DNA from: an uncultured Collinsella sp.
GTDB taxonomy: Bacteria > Actinomycetota > Coriobacteriia > Coriobacteriales > Coriobacteriaceae
Assembly: GCA_900542905.1 (NCBI GenBank)
Contig: UQPF01000015.1
Coordinates: 1-57,885, forward strand
DNA: 57,885 nt
Direction: 5' to 3'
Each line of letters starts with the position of its first letter. Position 1 is the first letter of the stretch. The position numbers and the translations under genes were made by a program. Positions 35,007 through 43,399 of this stretch are shown one piece after another. The notes under the pieces are model-generated. The model was not told where the DNA came from and made no database searches. It was given only the letters and a program-made list of their open reading frames with translations.

Positions 35007-35876
35007 CTACTGGGTATCCACGTAAAGGTCGAACCCGCCCTGCGGTGTGGTGTCGACCGTGTCGGGCGCCTGCGAGTTAAAGCTCACGGGAACCATGCGC
35101 TTTGAGGCGCGGAAGCGCGTGCCATCGGTGGCGACGGGCGGCTCGTCGACCGTGAGCTCGTAGTCGCCGGGCTTGAGTTCGATGCCGTCGCCAGCGGAGT
35201 TGACATATTGATACTCGTCAATCGCTTGCCCTTTGAGCGTGCGGCCCGCGATGTGGATGAGCATCTGGCTGTCGCCGCGCGCGGTGTCCCACGTCGCGCC
35301 GTCCTTGACCTCGACCGACACATGTACCGAGCGCGTGCGGCCGAGCGATTGCTCGACAGACATCTCGACCTTGGCGGCGTCTTTTCGCTGTTGCTCAACA
35401 TGGCTCCAGACGTTTCCGATTACCGAGCATGCGATAACGCCGGCCATGAAGGCGATAAGGATGGGGCCGAGCGGAGAGCGACGTCCTGCATCTTCCTCGC
35501 GAGACAGATTGGGGCGACGTGTGGGCGCGGGCGCCTGAGCGCCCTGCGAGGGCACGTCGAGAATACTGAAGGATGCCGTGCTGTCGGGATCGATGGTGTG
35601 ACGCGGCTGCGGGGTCTTTGCCGGCGAGATCGACATGTCGGCTGGCTCACCCAGTGTGGCCGTGGCATCGGCCTTTGCCTCGTCGGCCTCGGCTTGGGCC
35701 CAAGCCTGCTCAAAGGTCAGGGGCTCGGCGGCATCGGAGGCGGCATCAGGCTCGACAGCGGCATCGTTGCCGGTCTCGTCCTCGTCGCTCGACACGTCAC
35801 GCGACGCGGGCTCGTCCCACTCCTCGTCCGGAGCCTCGCCCTCGCTATACCACCATTCAAAGTTATCGATATCCAT
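35007..35876 (-). CDS. membrane-anchored protein of unknown function
   Basis: A 289-residue protein I do not recognise. Residues 1-140 are strongly acidic and low-complexity (DEEWDEPASRD, AQAEADEAKADATATLG) and probably cytoplasmic. One transmembrane helix (about 143-163, GPILIAFMAGVIACSVIGNVW) follows an RR pair. Residues 165-289 look like an extracellular beta-rich domain (VHVSVEVKDGATW, LIHIAGRTLKG, GDYELTVDEPP, GGFDLYVDTQ). The arrangement suggests a surface sensor or wall-interacting protein. Its neighbours give no further hint. Confidence 0.7.
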   Translation of the reverse strand: MDIDNFEWWYSEGEAPDEEWDEPASRDVSSDEDETGNDAAVEPDAASDAAEPLTFEQAWAQAEADEAKADATATLGEPADMSISPAKTPQPRHTIDPDSTASFSILDVPSQGAQAPAPTRRPNLSREEDAGRRSPLGPILIAFMAGVIACSVIGNVWSHVEQQRKDAAKVEMSVEQSLGRTRSVHVSVEVKDGATWDTARGDSQMLIHIAGRTLKGQAIDEYQYVNSAGDGIELKPGDYELTVDEPPVATDGTRFRASKRMVPVSFNSQAPDTVDTTPQGGFDLYVDTQ

Positions 35877-35952
35877 ACGGGGCGCCCCTTAGGCCTCGCA
35901 AATAAACACTTGTTAGCCTTATACCCGCAGATGGCGCTGGAGCTCGCACGGA

Positions 35953-35983
35953 ATGCGATAAAGGGACTGCTCCTTTGTCGCAT
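35953..35983. repeat. TGYGRCAAAGG palindrome, copy
   Basis: ATGCGATAAAGG (35953-35964) pairs with CCTTTGTCGCAT (35972-35983), with one G-T wobble. It is a member of the short palindrome family also at 41972, 46992 and 56420. Confidence 0.6.
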
Positions 35984-36052
35984 CGAAGTTGCGGTGGAAT
36001 AGTTCCTGTTTGCACGCCCACTCGAGCTATTTAGGGACTATTTCACCGCAAG

Positions 36053-36919
36053 TTATTTGAGGGCGACGGGGATTTGGATACAGCAGAAGTCCTCTTGGTG
36101 AGACTCGTCGTAGCTCGTGGTGTCCAGGTAGCAAAAATCGAAAGCATTGCCGATGGGCTGGAGCGCGTGCCTGTCCATGCAGGCCACGATGGCGCGGATA
36201 CCCTCGGGCTCGTACGGCATGCCCCAGCGACTCATGCACAGGTACGTGCCCTCGGGCAGCACCTCGACGCCAATCTCCGCCAGCTCGGCAGGATCGCTCG
36301 GCAGTATTTCCTCGGCACCACGCGGCAACACGGCAAAGGAACCGGCACCGGCGATGGGGTCGTCGGAATGCAGCGCCTCGCAACGCAGCATGGCGCCCCA
36401 ACCGCGCATGGGGCGTGTGCCCGTGAGCGCACGCATGCGCAGAATCGCCCGCATGAGCGTGGGGTGCAGCATCGAGCGGCCACGCTCGATATCGCTCGGG
36501 AACTCCTCAAAGACCACGTAGCGGCGCTCGAATTGCTTGAGCTCCGGTTTGCCCTCGCGCTCGCGCCAATAGACCGCCTCGTCGTAAAAACTCAGCCGCT
36601 CCTGCACGCTCGCGCGCTCGGCTTTGAGCCCGGCAATCTGCTCGTCGAGCGCCTGCACCCGCGAGCGCAGGTGATCGGTCATCTCTCCAATGTCGAACGT
36701 CGAGGTCAGGCGATCGATCTCATCGAGTTCCAGTCCCAAGTCGCGCAGCATGCAGATCAGACGCATGAGCGGGATCTGCGTGGGCGAATAGAAACGGTAG
36801 CCTTTTTCGTTAACCACGGCGGCTTTAAACAGACCGATCTTGTCGTAGTAGATGAGCGTTTGGCGCGAAACGTTAAACAAGCTCGCCATCTCGCTAATCG
36901 CATACATACCCGTCTGCAT
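36053..36919 (-). CDS. MerR-family transcriptional regulator
   Basis: A 288-residue regulator. A MerR winged helix (YAISEMASLFNVSRQTLIYY, GYRFYSPTQIPLMRLICMLR) is joined by a long helix to a C-terminal ~150-residue domain that resembles GyrI/BmrR-type ligand-binding modules, with PEGTYLCMSRWGMPYEP. ATG 36919 follows GGGAGG; the open frame continues to 36985. It sits immediately downstream of ubiX but behind a terminator, so it may regulate the decarboxylase module or be unrelated. The ligand is unknown. Confidence 0.82.
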   Translation of the reverse strand: MQTGMYAISEMASLFNVSRQTLIYYDKIGLFKAAVVNEKGYRFYSPTQIPLMRLICMLRDLGLELDEIDRLTSTFDIGEMTDHLRSRVQALDEQIAGLKAERASVQERLSFYDEAVYWREREGKPELKQFERRYVVFEEFPSDIERGRSMLHPTLMRAILRMRALTGTRPMRGWGAMLRCEALHSDDPIAGAGSFAVLPRGAEEILPSDPAELAEIGVEVLPEGTYLCMSRWGMPYEPEGIRAIVACMDRHALQPIGNAFDFCYLDTTSYDESHQEDFCCIQIPVALK

Positions 36920-36946
36920 AGGTCCTCCCGACACACCCTTTGACAC

Positions 36947-36977
36947 GAAAAGCCCGCCGCCCACAGGGGCAGCGGGC
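36947..36977 (-). terminator. terminator of the decarboxylase operon
   Basis: On the minus strand AGCCCGC-TGCC and GGGC-GGCGGGCT pair around CCTGT, then TTTTCG. It lies 33 bases after the ubiX stop. Confidence 0.75.
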
Positions 36978-37010
36978 TCAAACACTACTCGTATCCTACC
37001 CTAAAGATGC

Positions 37011-37589
37011 CTATGACCAGCGCTTATAGTTGGCGCACGACACGCCGACGGCCTCGAGTGCCTTGGCGGCGATGTGATGCACCGCCTCATCGAGCGTGGC
37101 GGGGCCGTTGTAAAACGTGAGCATGGGCGGCATGAGCATGACACCCGGCACGCGCGCCAGGCGTGCCATGTTGTCGACATGGATCGCACTGAAGGGCGTC
37201 TCGCGCACCATAAGCACCAGGCGGCGCTGCTCTTTCATCTGCACATCGGCCGCACGCAGCAACAGGTTTTCGCTGTAGCCGCTCGCGATGCCGGCGAGCG
37301 TCTTCATGGAGCAGGGAGCCACGATCATGCCGTCGACCGGATAGGTGCCGCTTGCGATGGCAGCGCCAATGTTCTTGTTGTCGTAGACCACATCGGCATA
37401 GCACGCAAACTCGTCGAGCGTCATGCCGAGCTCCTGCTCGATGGTGATCTCTCCCCCGCGCGTGACGACAAGCGCCGACTCAGCGCCGGCCTGGCGCAGG
37501 CATTTGAGGCATTCAAGGCCCAGTGCCGCACCGCTGGCGCCAGACACGCCAACGACAATGCGACGGGGACGAACAGAAGACTCAGGCAT
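37011..37589 (-). CDS. ubiX: flavin prenyltransferase UbiX
   Basis: A 192-residue Rossmann-like enzyme that adds a dimethylallyl group to FMN to make prenyl-FMN, the cofactor of UbiD decarboxylases. Conserved motifs are VGVSGASGAALG (FMN phosphate loop), TRGGEITIEQELG, VAPCSMKTLAGIASGYSENL and LVLMVRETPFSAIHVDNM, ending in MLTFYNGP. It follows the UbiD gene by 33 bases, so cofactor and apoenzyme are made together. Confidence 0.95.
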   Translation of the reverse strand: MPESSVRPRRIVVGVSGASGAALGLECLKCLRQAGAESALVVTRGGEITIEQELGMTLDEFACYADVVYDNKNIGAAIASGTYPVDGMIVAPCSMKTLAGIASGYSENLLLRAADVQMKEQRRLVLMVRETPFSAIHVDNMARLARVPGVMLMPPMLTFYNGPATLDEAVHHIAAKALEAVGVSCANYKRWS

Positions 37590-37622
37590 GACAACTCCTT
37601 AACTACTTGGTAGGGCTACTTA

Positions 37623-39110
37623 CTAGAAGGCGAGCTCGGCGGCCCACTTGTCCTTGTCGATCTCCATGAACTGCGAGCGGATGAAGTTCTTCTTGAGGTT
37701 AAACGGAACCGTGCAGTCGAAGATGGCCTTGCAGGCGATACCGTGCTCGCGGATCGAAGGATCGAACGCGGGGTCGTTGGACGGATCGAGCACGTGGCAG
37801 TGGCAACCGGGGATGGTGATGAGGTCCACGTCGGCCTGGAAGCGCGTGGTCATGGCCCACATCACGTCGCTCATATCGAAGATGTCGACATCCTCGTCGA
37901 CAAGGATGACGTGCTTGAGCTCGGAGAACGCCGAGAAGGCGAGCATGGCGGCGTTGCGCTGACGGCCCTCGTCATTTTTGCTCGACTTCTTGAACTGCAT
38001 GATGGCAACGAACTTGCCGCCACCGCAGGGAGCGGCGTGAACGTTGAGCAGGCGGCCCGGGATAGCGGTCTCGACCATCTTGTAGATGGAGGCCTCGGTG
38101 GGGATACCGGCCATGGACACGTGCTCGTGCGAAGGGCCGATGCAGCTCTCCATAATGGGGTTGACGCGCGTGGTGACGGCGGTGATCTTGATCACCGGGC
38201 AGACCTTGGCGCCACCGGTGTAGCCGGGGAACTCGGGCATGGCGTAGCCGTGGCCGTTGACATCCTCGTTGATGGTCTCGTCGTGCATGAGGTAGCCCTC
38301 GAGCACGTACTCGGCATTGGCAATGCACTTCTGCGGAACGGTGACGCAGTCGGCAAGCTCGACGGCGCGGCCGCGCAGGGCGCCGGCGATCTGCAGCTCG
38401 TTGAAGCCGAGCGGCGTGGTGGGAGCCTCGAAGCCGCAGCACATGTACACGGCGGGGTCCAGGCCGATGGAGATGGAGATGGGCATATCCTCGCCGCGCT
38501 GGCAGTACTCGTCAAAGAACGCACCCAGGTGACGGCTGCCCGGGGTGATCCACATGGCGAGCTTGTCCTTGTCGACGCAGGAGAAGCGGTGGATGGTTAC
38601 GTCGGACTGGGTGCCATCGGGGCTCGTGCCATAGGCGAGGCCCATGGTGATGTAGGGGCCGCCGTCAACGGGCGTGTTGGTGGGAGCGGGAACGATCTTG
38701 CGCAGGTCAAAGCCCTCGTCGGTCGCCTTGTACACGACCTCCTGGCAGTCGACGTGCTTGCCCTCGGCGATCTGCTCGGGGGCGATCAGGTTCTCGAAGC
38801 GCTTGCCGATCTCGAGGCCCAGGTGCTCCTCGTCTAGGTCGAGCAGGGCGGCAACGCGCTTGCGGCTGACAAGCATACCGATGCAGACCTTGGCGTCGTC
38901 AAAGCCCTTGACGTTGTTGAAGACCATCGCCGGACCCTCTTTGGTCGGGCGCATGACGGTGCCGCCAGCACCGACGTGACGGTAGACGCCCGAGACCTCG
39001 GCATCGGGATCGACCTGGGTGTCGGTCTCGAGCAGCTGGCCCGGCATCTCACGCAAAAAGTCGAGCGCGGAACGCAGGTCGTGGATCTGGGAAGCATCGG
39101 TAGTGGACAT
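37623..39110 (-). CDS. UbiD family (de)carboxylase, probably acting on a hydroxyaromatic acid
   Basis: A 495-residue prenyl-FMN enzyme for reversible decarboxylation. The N-terminal domain holds LRSALDFLREMPGQLLETD; the prFMN/metal region has ITMGLAYGTSPDGTQSDVTIHRF and SRHLGAF. The catalytic segment ANAEYVLEGYLMHDETINED contains the conserved acidic residues. The next segment, MPEFPGYTGGAKVCPVIKIT, resembles the gallate/4-hydroxybenzoate decarboxylase (LpdC/ShdC) branch. ATG 39110 follows AAAGGAG. Genomic partners UbiX, an SLC13 carrier and an LpdD-like protein agree with non-oxidative aromatic decarboxylation. The substrate is not determined. Confidence 0.92.
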   Translation of the reverse strand: MSTTDASQIHDLRSALDFLREMPGQLLETDTQVDPDAEVSGVYRHVGAGGTVMRPTKEGPAMVFNNVKGFDDAKVCIGMLVSRKRVAALLDLDEEHLGLEIGKRFENLIAPEQIAEGKHVDCQEVVYKATDEGFDLRKIVPAPTNTPVDGGPYITMGLAYGTSPDGTQSDVTIHRFSCVDKDKLAMWITPGSRHLGAFFDEYCQRGEDMPISISIGLDPAVYMCCGFEAPTTPLGFNELQIAGALRGRAVELADCVTVPQKCIANAEYVLEGYLMHDETINEDVNGHGYAMPEFPGYTGGAKVCPVIKITAVTTRVNPIMESCIGPSHEHVSMAGIPTEASIYKMVETAIPGRLLNVHAAPCGGGKFVAIMQFKKSSKNDEGRQRNAAMLAFSAFSELKHVILVDEDVDIFDMSDVMWAMTTRFQADVDLITIPGCHCHVLDPSNDPAFDPSIREHGIACKAIFDCTVPFNLKKNFIRSQFMEIDKDKWAAELAF

Positions 39111-39130
39111 GGCGTACTCCTTTCGGGAGA

Positions 39131-39158
39131 GTGTCCGGCGACGGGGTGCCGCCGGACG
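39131..39158 (-). other. hairpin between the carrier and UbiD genes
   Basis: On the minus strand GTCCGGCG and CGCCGGAC pair around a ten-base loop within the 142-base spacer upstream of the UbiD gene. No U-tract follows, so differential message stability is more likely than termination. The phrase GCGCTCGACC also recurs in this spacer. Confidence 0.35.
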
Positions 39159-39252
39159 GGGTAACGTAATGGGGCCGCGGCGCTCACAAATGGAGCGCTC
39201 GACCACTCGAAGTTCAAGCGCTTGGCTGCTTACAGCCGGGGCGCTCGACCGC

Positions 39253-40710
39253 TTACATCAGGCCAAAGAGGTGGAACCAGGCGGCCTCGACCAGCACGAC
39301 GACAAAGACGACCGCGGTGAGGGGGATGCCCATGCGCATAGCCTCTTTGGAGGTGTAGCCGCCGGCGTCCTTGCCTTCGCCGATAAGGATCGGCAGGTTA
39401 TGGAACGGCAGGATGTAGTGGATGTTGATGGACGTGAAGACGATGAGCGCCACGGCGAGTGGGCTCACGCTGGAGCCGACGGCAAAGCTGATAAATGCCG
39501 GCACGCACACGCCGAGCACGGCCATGACCGAGCCCATGAACATGTGGATGATCATGGAAAGCGCGGCGACGAGCAGGGCGAACAGGAAGATGTTCTCAGG
39601 CACGGAGCTGGGGAGCACGACGTCGGCGATCCAGGCGTTCATGCCGGTGGCACCGCCCACGGAGCCCACGGCCATGGCGGCCGTCAGGAACATGAGGGAC
39701 TTGATGTCGACAGCGTTCCAGCTGGCGGGAGTGAGGACTTCGCCGATGATGGGCATGGCGAGAGCAACGCCAATGGCCAGGGTGACCCAGCCGATATAGT
39801 CGCCCGAGACGGTGAGCCACAGCGCGATGGCGATGACAAGCCACACGATGGTGCGGATCTCCTTGACGGAGAGCTTGCCGAGCGCGGCCTGCTTGGCCAC
39901 GATCTGCTCGCGATCGTAGACGAGCTCCTTGCTGGGCTTAAAGAGGAAAAGGCCCAGGAACAGGGTGCACAGCAGCGCAACCAGCATAGGCACGCTCATG
40001 TACAGGAACCAGTCGACGAAGGACGGGCTCATGCCGCCGGCCTCGGCACTGTACTGCGCAACGAGCGGGTTAAGCGTGGAGTCGCCCGTCAGGAAGAACA
40101 TGGAACCCGGGGCGGCAGCGGCAAACACGAGGAAGCCGAGCTTGCCCTTGTCGTCGTCACCGTAGCCGGCGGACTCGGCGATGACCGAGACGACGGCGAG
40201 GATGAGGAAGGCGCGGGGGAACGGATGCGGGATCAGCAGCGACAGCACAAAGGTGAGCGCGAAGATCGAGATGATGAGCGACTTGGCGTCGCGCACGAAC
40301 TTGAGCATGAACGCGTAGGCGATGCGCTCGCCCAGGCCCGACTCCTTGACCGCGCTGGCGATGAGGTAGGCGCCGATGACGAGCCACATGGTGGCCTTGG
40401 TCCACGAGCTAAACGTGGAGGCGACCGTCGCCGAGATGCTCGCGGCGCCCGTGTCGTCCACGCACACCTTGAACAGGACGAGCAGTGCGCAGTAGAGCAG
40501 GCCCACAAAGCCCGGCTGTGCCACGCCGCATGCCCAGAACACCACCGTGGCGAGCGTCAGTGCCAGACAGGTCTGACCGCCGACCGTGAGCTCGACCGTC
40601 GAGCTCAGCTCCGCCAAAGGAAGAAACTTCACCAGCAAAAAGACAACGATACCCAGCACAAAGCCAATTTCGCGCTTGGTGATCTTAAACGCCTTCTTTT
40701 CCGCTTCCAT
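39253..40710 (-). CDS. SLC13/DASS-family anion:cation symporter
   Basis: A 485-residue carrier with about 11-13 transmembrane helices of the divalent-anion:sodium symporter family (ArsB/NhaD fold). Signatures are the inverted-repeat hairpins around LTGDSTLNPLVAQ and FTSINIHYILPFHN (SNT-like Ser-Ile-Asn in the second repeat) and the helix MWLVIGAYLIASAVKESGLG. In this operon it probably imports the aromatic or dicarboxylic acid substrate of the UbiD enzyme or exchanges it for product. Confidence 0.87.
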   Translation of the reverse strand: MEAEKKAFKITKREIGFVLGIVVFLLVKFLPLAELSSTVELTVGGQTCLALTLATVVFWACGVAQPGFVGLLYCALLVLFKVCVDDTGAASISATVASTFSSWTKATMWLVIGAYLIASAVKESGLGERIAYAFMLKFVRDAKSLIISIFALTFVLSLLIPHPFPRAFLILAVVSVIAESAGYGDDDKGKLGFLVFAAAAPGSMFFLTGDSTLNPLVAQYSAEAGGMSPSFVDWFLYMSVPMLVALLCTLFLGLFLFKPSKELVYDREQIVAKQAALGKLSVKEIRTIVWLVIAIALWLTVSGDYIGWVTLAIGVALAMPIIGEVLTPASWNAVDIKSLMFLTAAMAVGSVGGATGMNAWIADVVLPSSVPENIFLFALLVAALSMIIHMFMGSVMAVLGVCVPAFISFAVGSSVSPLAVALIVFTSINIHYILPFHNLPILIGEGKDAGGYTSKEAMRMGIPLTAVVFVVVLVEAAWFHLFGLM

Positions 40711-40765
40711 CTCCCCACCTTTCTTGTTGGGGGCGCTCCGAATTCGCAGCCATGTTGCCGCTTAA

Positions 40766-40795
40766 AAAGGGGCGCCCGTTATCGGACACCCCTTA
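40766..40795 (-). terminator. terminator of the LpdD-Idi fusion gene
   Basis: On the minus strand AAGGGG / CCCCTT with a 16-base loop is followed by TTTA. It separates the fusion gene from the carrier-UbiD-UbiX genes, which may therefore have their own promoter or depend on read-through. Confidence 0.65.
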
Positions 40796-40861
40796 CGTTG
40801 CGCTGTGTTGCGGCAATACAGTCAAGCGGATTTTTTGGATGAGAAGCGATTCCCTAGACAA

Positions 40862-40926
40862 AAACCGTCACAACATTCGACGCTTTTCCTCGTTTTCGAG
40901 ATTTTCGCCGAATGTTGTGACGGTTT
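40862..40926. repeat. long inverted repeat with nested hairpin
   Basis: Two perfect 18-bp arms (40862-40879, AAACCGTCACAACATTCG; 40909-40926) enclose a 29-base loop. The loop itself contains CTCG-TTTT-CGAG (40889-40900). It lies just downstream of the fusion gene, next to a half copy of the CAAAGGGACTGTC palindrome (40929-40947). Confidence 0.7.
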
Positions 40927-40951
40927 GGATGTGGCAAAGGGACTGTCTTTT

Positions 40952-41899
40952 TTACATAGCGAGGGCCGTGCGGATGAATGGGTCGCCGAGGGCCTCGCGG
41001 AGCCAGGGGGCCAGCTGCTCGGGGTGACCCTGCAGGTAGCCTTTGAGCTCGGACGGAGCCACGCGACGCACTTCCGAGATCTCCTCTTGGTTGATATGCA
41101 GCTCGCCCGGCTCAACATGGGCAAGGTAGACCTCGCACCATTCGCACTCGCAGCGACCGTCGCCGTGGTCCTCGCGGTACACCACGTGTCCGAGGTGCTT
41201 GAGCTGATCGGGCTCGCGCGTAATGCCGAGCTCTTCGTTGATGCGGCGCGCCGTGGCGGCCGCGACGTCTTCCCCGGGGAGCGGATGGCCGGCGCAGCTA
41301 TCGGCCAGCACCCCGCCCCACAGGCGCTTGAGCGGACTGCGGCGACAGAGCAGCAGGCGCGCGTCTTCGCCCCGGCCCTCGACCAAAAGCGTCAGAAATG
41401 CCTGATGCAGGATGCCCTCACCAGCATGGGCCTCGATGCGGTCGACGGGGCCAAGCGCCTCGCCGGTCGCAGCATCGACCGCCACGACCTCGGCGCCCGC
41501 ACCGCCCTCATCCCAGCCGGCGCGCAGAATGCGGGCTGCGGCTTCCTCGAGCGCGGCGATGAGCTCCTTGGTGGTGTCGAGCACGCGCTGCAGGTCGTCA
41601 CCGCTCGCTTGTTCAACATGAAAACCCGTGCTTGCAACTACCGGCACGCCAAAGCGCGTGGCCAGCGCCGCCGCGATATCGTGCGCCGGGATCTCGTCTC
41701 GATGGCACGGAACGGCCAGGATGCTCACCGTTGCCGTACGGCCGGGCTCGGGGCGCGGAATGGCCTGCGCCGTGGCGCCCAGGTGCGCAAACTCCGGCGA
41801 GCAGGCGTACACCGCCATGCCTCGCGGCGTCACCGTCAGCTGGGCCTCGAGCGCAAACTTGCCCTCGCCCACTGCAACCTTTGTCGTGTGCATACCCAT
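40952..41899 (-). CDS. fusion of an LpdD-like (prenyl-FMN chaperone) domain with an isopentenyl-diphosphate isomerase-like Nudix domain
   Basis: A 315-residue protein. Residues ~1-125 (KVAVGEGKFALEAQLTVTPRG, HLGATAQAIPRP, STGFHVEQASGDDLQRVL) resemble LpdD/VdcD, the small protein of hydroxyaromatic decarboxylase operons. Residues ~145-315 match type 1 IPP isomerase: two His seven apart (HAGEGILHQAF), WGGVLADSCAGHP, a Nudix box GHPLPGED...RRINEELGI, and Glu-Cys-Glu in CECEWCEVYLAH. All five metal ligands of E. coli Idi have counterparts. The catalytic Cys just before Gly-His-Pro is Ala, with a Cys one residue earlier. ATG 41899 follows AGGAG. Proposed role: supplying or handling the dimethylallyl donor for UbiX. 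This is inference. Confidence 0.8.
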   Translation of the reverse strand: MGMHTTKVAVGEGKFALEAQLTVTPRGMAVYACSPEFAHLGATAQAIPRPEPGRTATVSILAVPCHRDEIPAHDIAAALATRFGVPVVASTGFHVEQASGDDLQRVLDTTKELIAALEEAAARILRAGWDEGGAGAEVVAVDAATGEALGPVDRIEAHAGEGILHQAFLTLLVEGRGEDARLLLCRRSPLKRLWGGVLADSCAGHPLPGEDVAAATARRINEELGITREPDQLKHLGHVVYREDHGDGRCECEWCEVYLAHVEPGELHINQEEISEVRRVAPSELKGYLQGHPEQLAPWLREALGDPFIRTALAM

Positions 41900-41971
41900 G
41901 GGATCTCCTGCCGCCCGCGATGTACCTGAGACCATCTTCGCCTGTATTGCGACTATACAGGCAAGCCCTCC

Positions 41972-42002
41972 ATGTGACAAAGGGACTGCCCCTTTGTCAC
42001 AT
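41972..42002. repeat. TGYGRCAAAGG palindrome, copy
   Basis: ATGTGACAAAGGG (41972-41984) pairs with CCCTTTGTCACAT (41990-42002), between the divergent fusion gene and MFS gene. Confidence 0.7.
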
Positions 42003-42060
42003 TCTGTTAGAGTTGCAGGGATTGAATCCCGCTTATTCATGCGACATTGGAGTGACAACC

Positions 42061-43314
42061 TTGACCGCCGCAACCACGCCTAAAAGTAAGCCAACCGCCG
42101 CCGCGCTCTCCCCCGCGCGCACCAAGCTCTGCCTGGCGCTGCTCGTGCTGTTGGGATTCTCGCTCGGCTGCTCCGAGTTCGTGGTCATCGGCATCGAAAG
42201 CGACTTGGCAACGGAACTCGGCATATCACTTGCCACTGCGGGCCAGCTCATCAGCGTGTTTGCGCTCGTCTACGCTATCGCCACGCCGGTGCTTGCGCTC
42301 AGCACGGGGCGTTTTCGCCGCTACCAGCTGCTCGTGTGCTATAGCGTCGTCTTTGTGCTCGGCAACCTGGTCATGGCGTTGGCTCCCAACTTCCAGGTGC
42401 TGTTTATCTCACGCATTGTCCTGGGCTCTGTCTCGGGTGCGCTGCTCGCCGTGGGCGTGACGTACATCCCTGAGCTGCTATCCCCGCAGCAAACCTCACT
42501 TGCCATCTCGGTCGTGTACGGCGCGTTTTCCGTGGCGATGGTCTTTGTGACCTCGATTGGCAAGTTTGTGGCCGACACACTCGATTGGCACGTGGCCATG
42601 TACGGCACGCTGACCTTTGCCGTTTTGATCTGTAGCGCGCTCGTGGCGTTTATGCCTCGCGCCGGGCAGACCGATGAGCCCGCCACCTTCCGCGAGCAGG
42701 CGGGGCTACTACGCGAGCCGAGTATCATCACCGGCATGCTCATCTTCTTGTTTGGCGTGGGCTCGGTCTACGTATTCTACGGCTACGTGACGCCTTATCT
42801 GGAGCAGATGCTGGGCATGGATACCGTTCAGGCGAGCACCACACTTATGGCCTATGGCGTGTTCTGCCTGATCTCGAACATCCTGGGCGGATGGATCGAT
42901 GCGCGTTTTGGCATGAAGGCGCTGCTGGTTACGTTTGTGCTGCAGGCGGCGGCACTGCTCGGGCTGTTTGCCGTGGGCGCCGCCATGCCGCTCGCGCTGG
43001 TCTTTGTCTTTAGCTTGGCGATGCTCATGTACCTGTTCTCGGTCTCATGCATCACGCACTTTATGGACGTGGCACGCAGCCGCCATCCCAAGTCGATGGT
43101 ACTCGCAAGTTCGGTTGAGCCCATGGCGTTTAACGTCGGCATCTCGTTTGGCACCGCAGTGGGCGGCGCCGTGGTAAGCAGCATTGGCATTGCGTACGTG
43201 GGTGCAGTGGGCGCCGCGTTCTCGCTTGTGGCCTGGGCGCTCACGCTGGTGACGATTAAGTTGGCTCGCTGGGAGCGCCGTCGTCAATCTGCACAGCCCC
43301 GGATGCAGGCATAG
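42061..43314 (+). CDS. MFS transporter (DHA1-type efflux)
   Basis: A 417-residue, 12-helix major facilitator. The AraJ/sugar-efflux type N-terminus SLGCSEFVVIGIESDLATELG is followed by motif A-like GRFRRYQLL after helix 2 and SRIVLGSVSGALLAVGVTYIPEL in helix 4. The frame is open far upstream, but nothing before about 42050 looks like coding sequence. I choose TTG 42061, eight bases after GGAG; GTG 42052 is an alternative. The substrate is unknown. It is divergent from the LpdD-Idi gene. Confidence 0.82.
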   Translation: MTAATTPKSKPTAAALSPARTKLCLALLVLLGFSLGCSEFVVIGIESDLATELGISLATAGQLISVFALVYAIATPVLALSTGRFRRYQLLVCYSVVFVLGNLVMALAPNFQVLFISRIVLGSVSGALLAVGVTYIPELLSPQQTSLAISVVYGAFSVAMVFVTSIGKFVADTLDWHVAMYGTLTFAVLICSALVAFMPRAGQTDEPATFREQAGLLREPSIITGMLIFLFGVGSVYVFYGYVTPYLEQMLGMDTVQASTTLMAYGVFCLISNILGGWIDARFGMKALLVTFVLQAAALLGLFAVGAAMPLALVFVFSLAMLMYLFSVSCITHFMDVARSRHPKSMVLASSVEPMAFNVGISFGTAVGGAVVSSIGIAYVGAVGAAFSLVAWALTLVTIKLARWERRRQSAQPRMQA

Positions 43315-43399
43315 GGGCGAACATAGCCCAAGGTGGCGAGCAACCGGTGAAAACCGTCCCATACGAGTAGTGTTTATCCGCCTGCAAGCTCCAGCAGTG

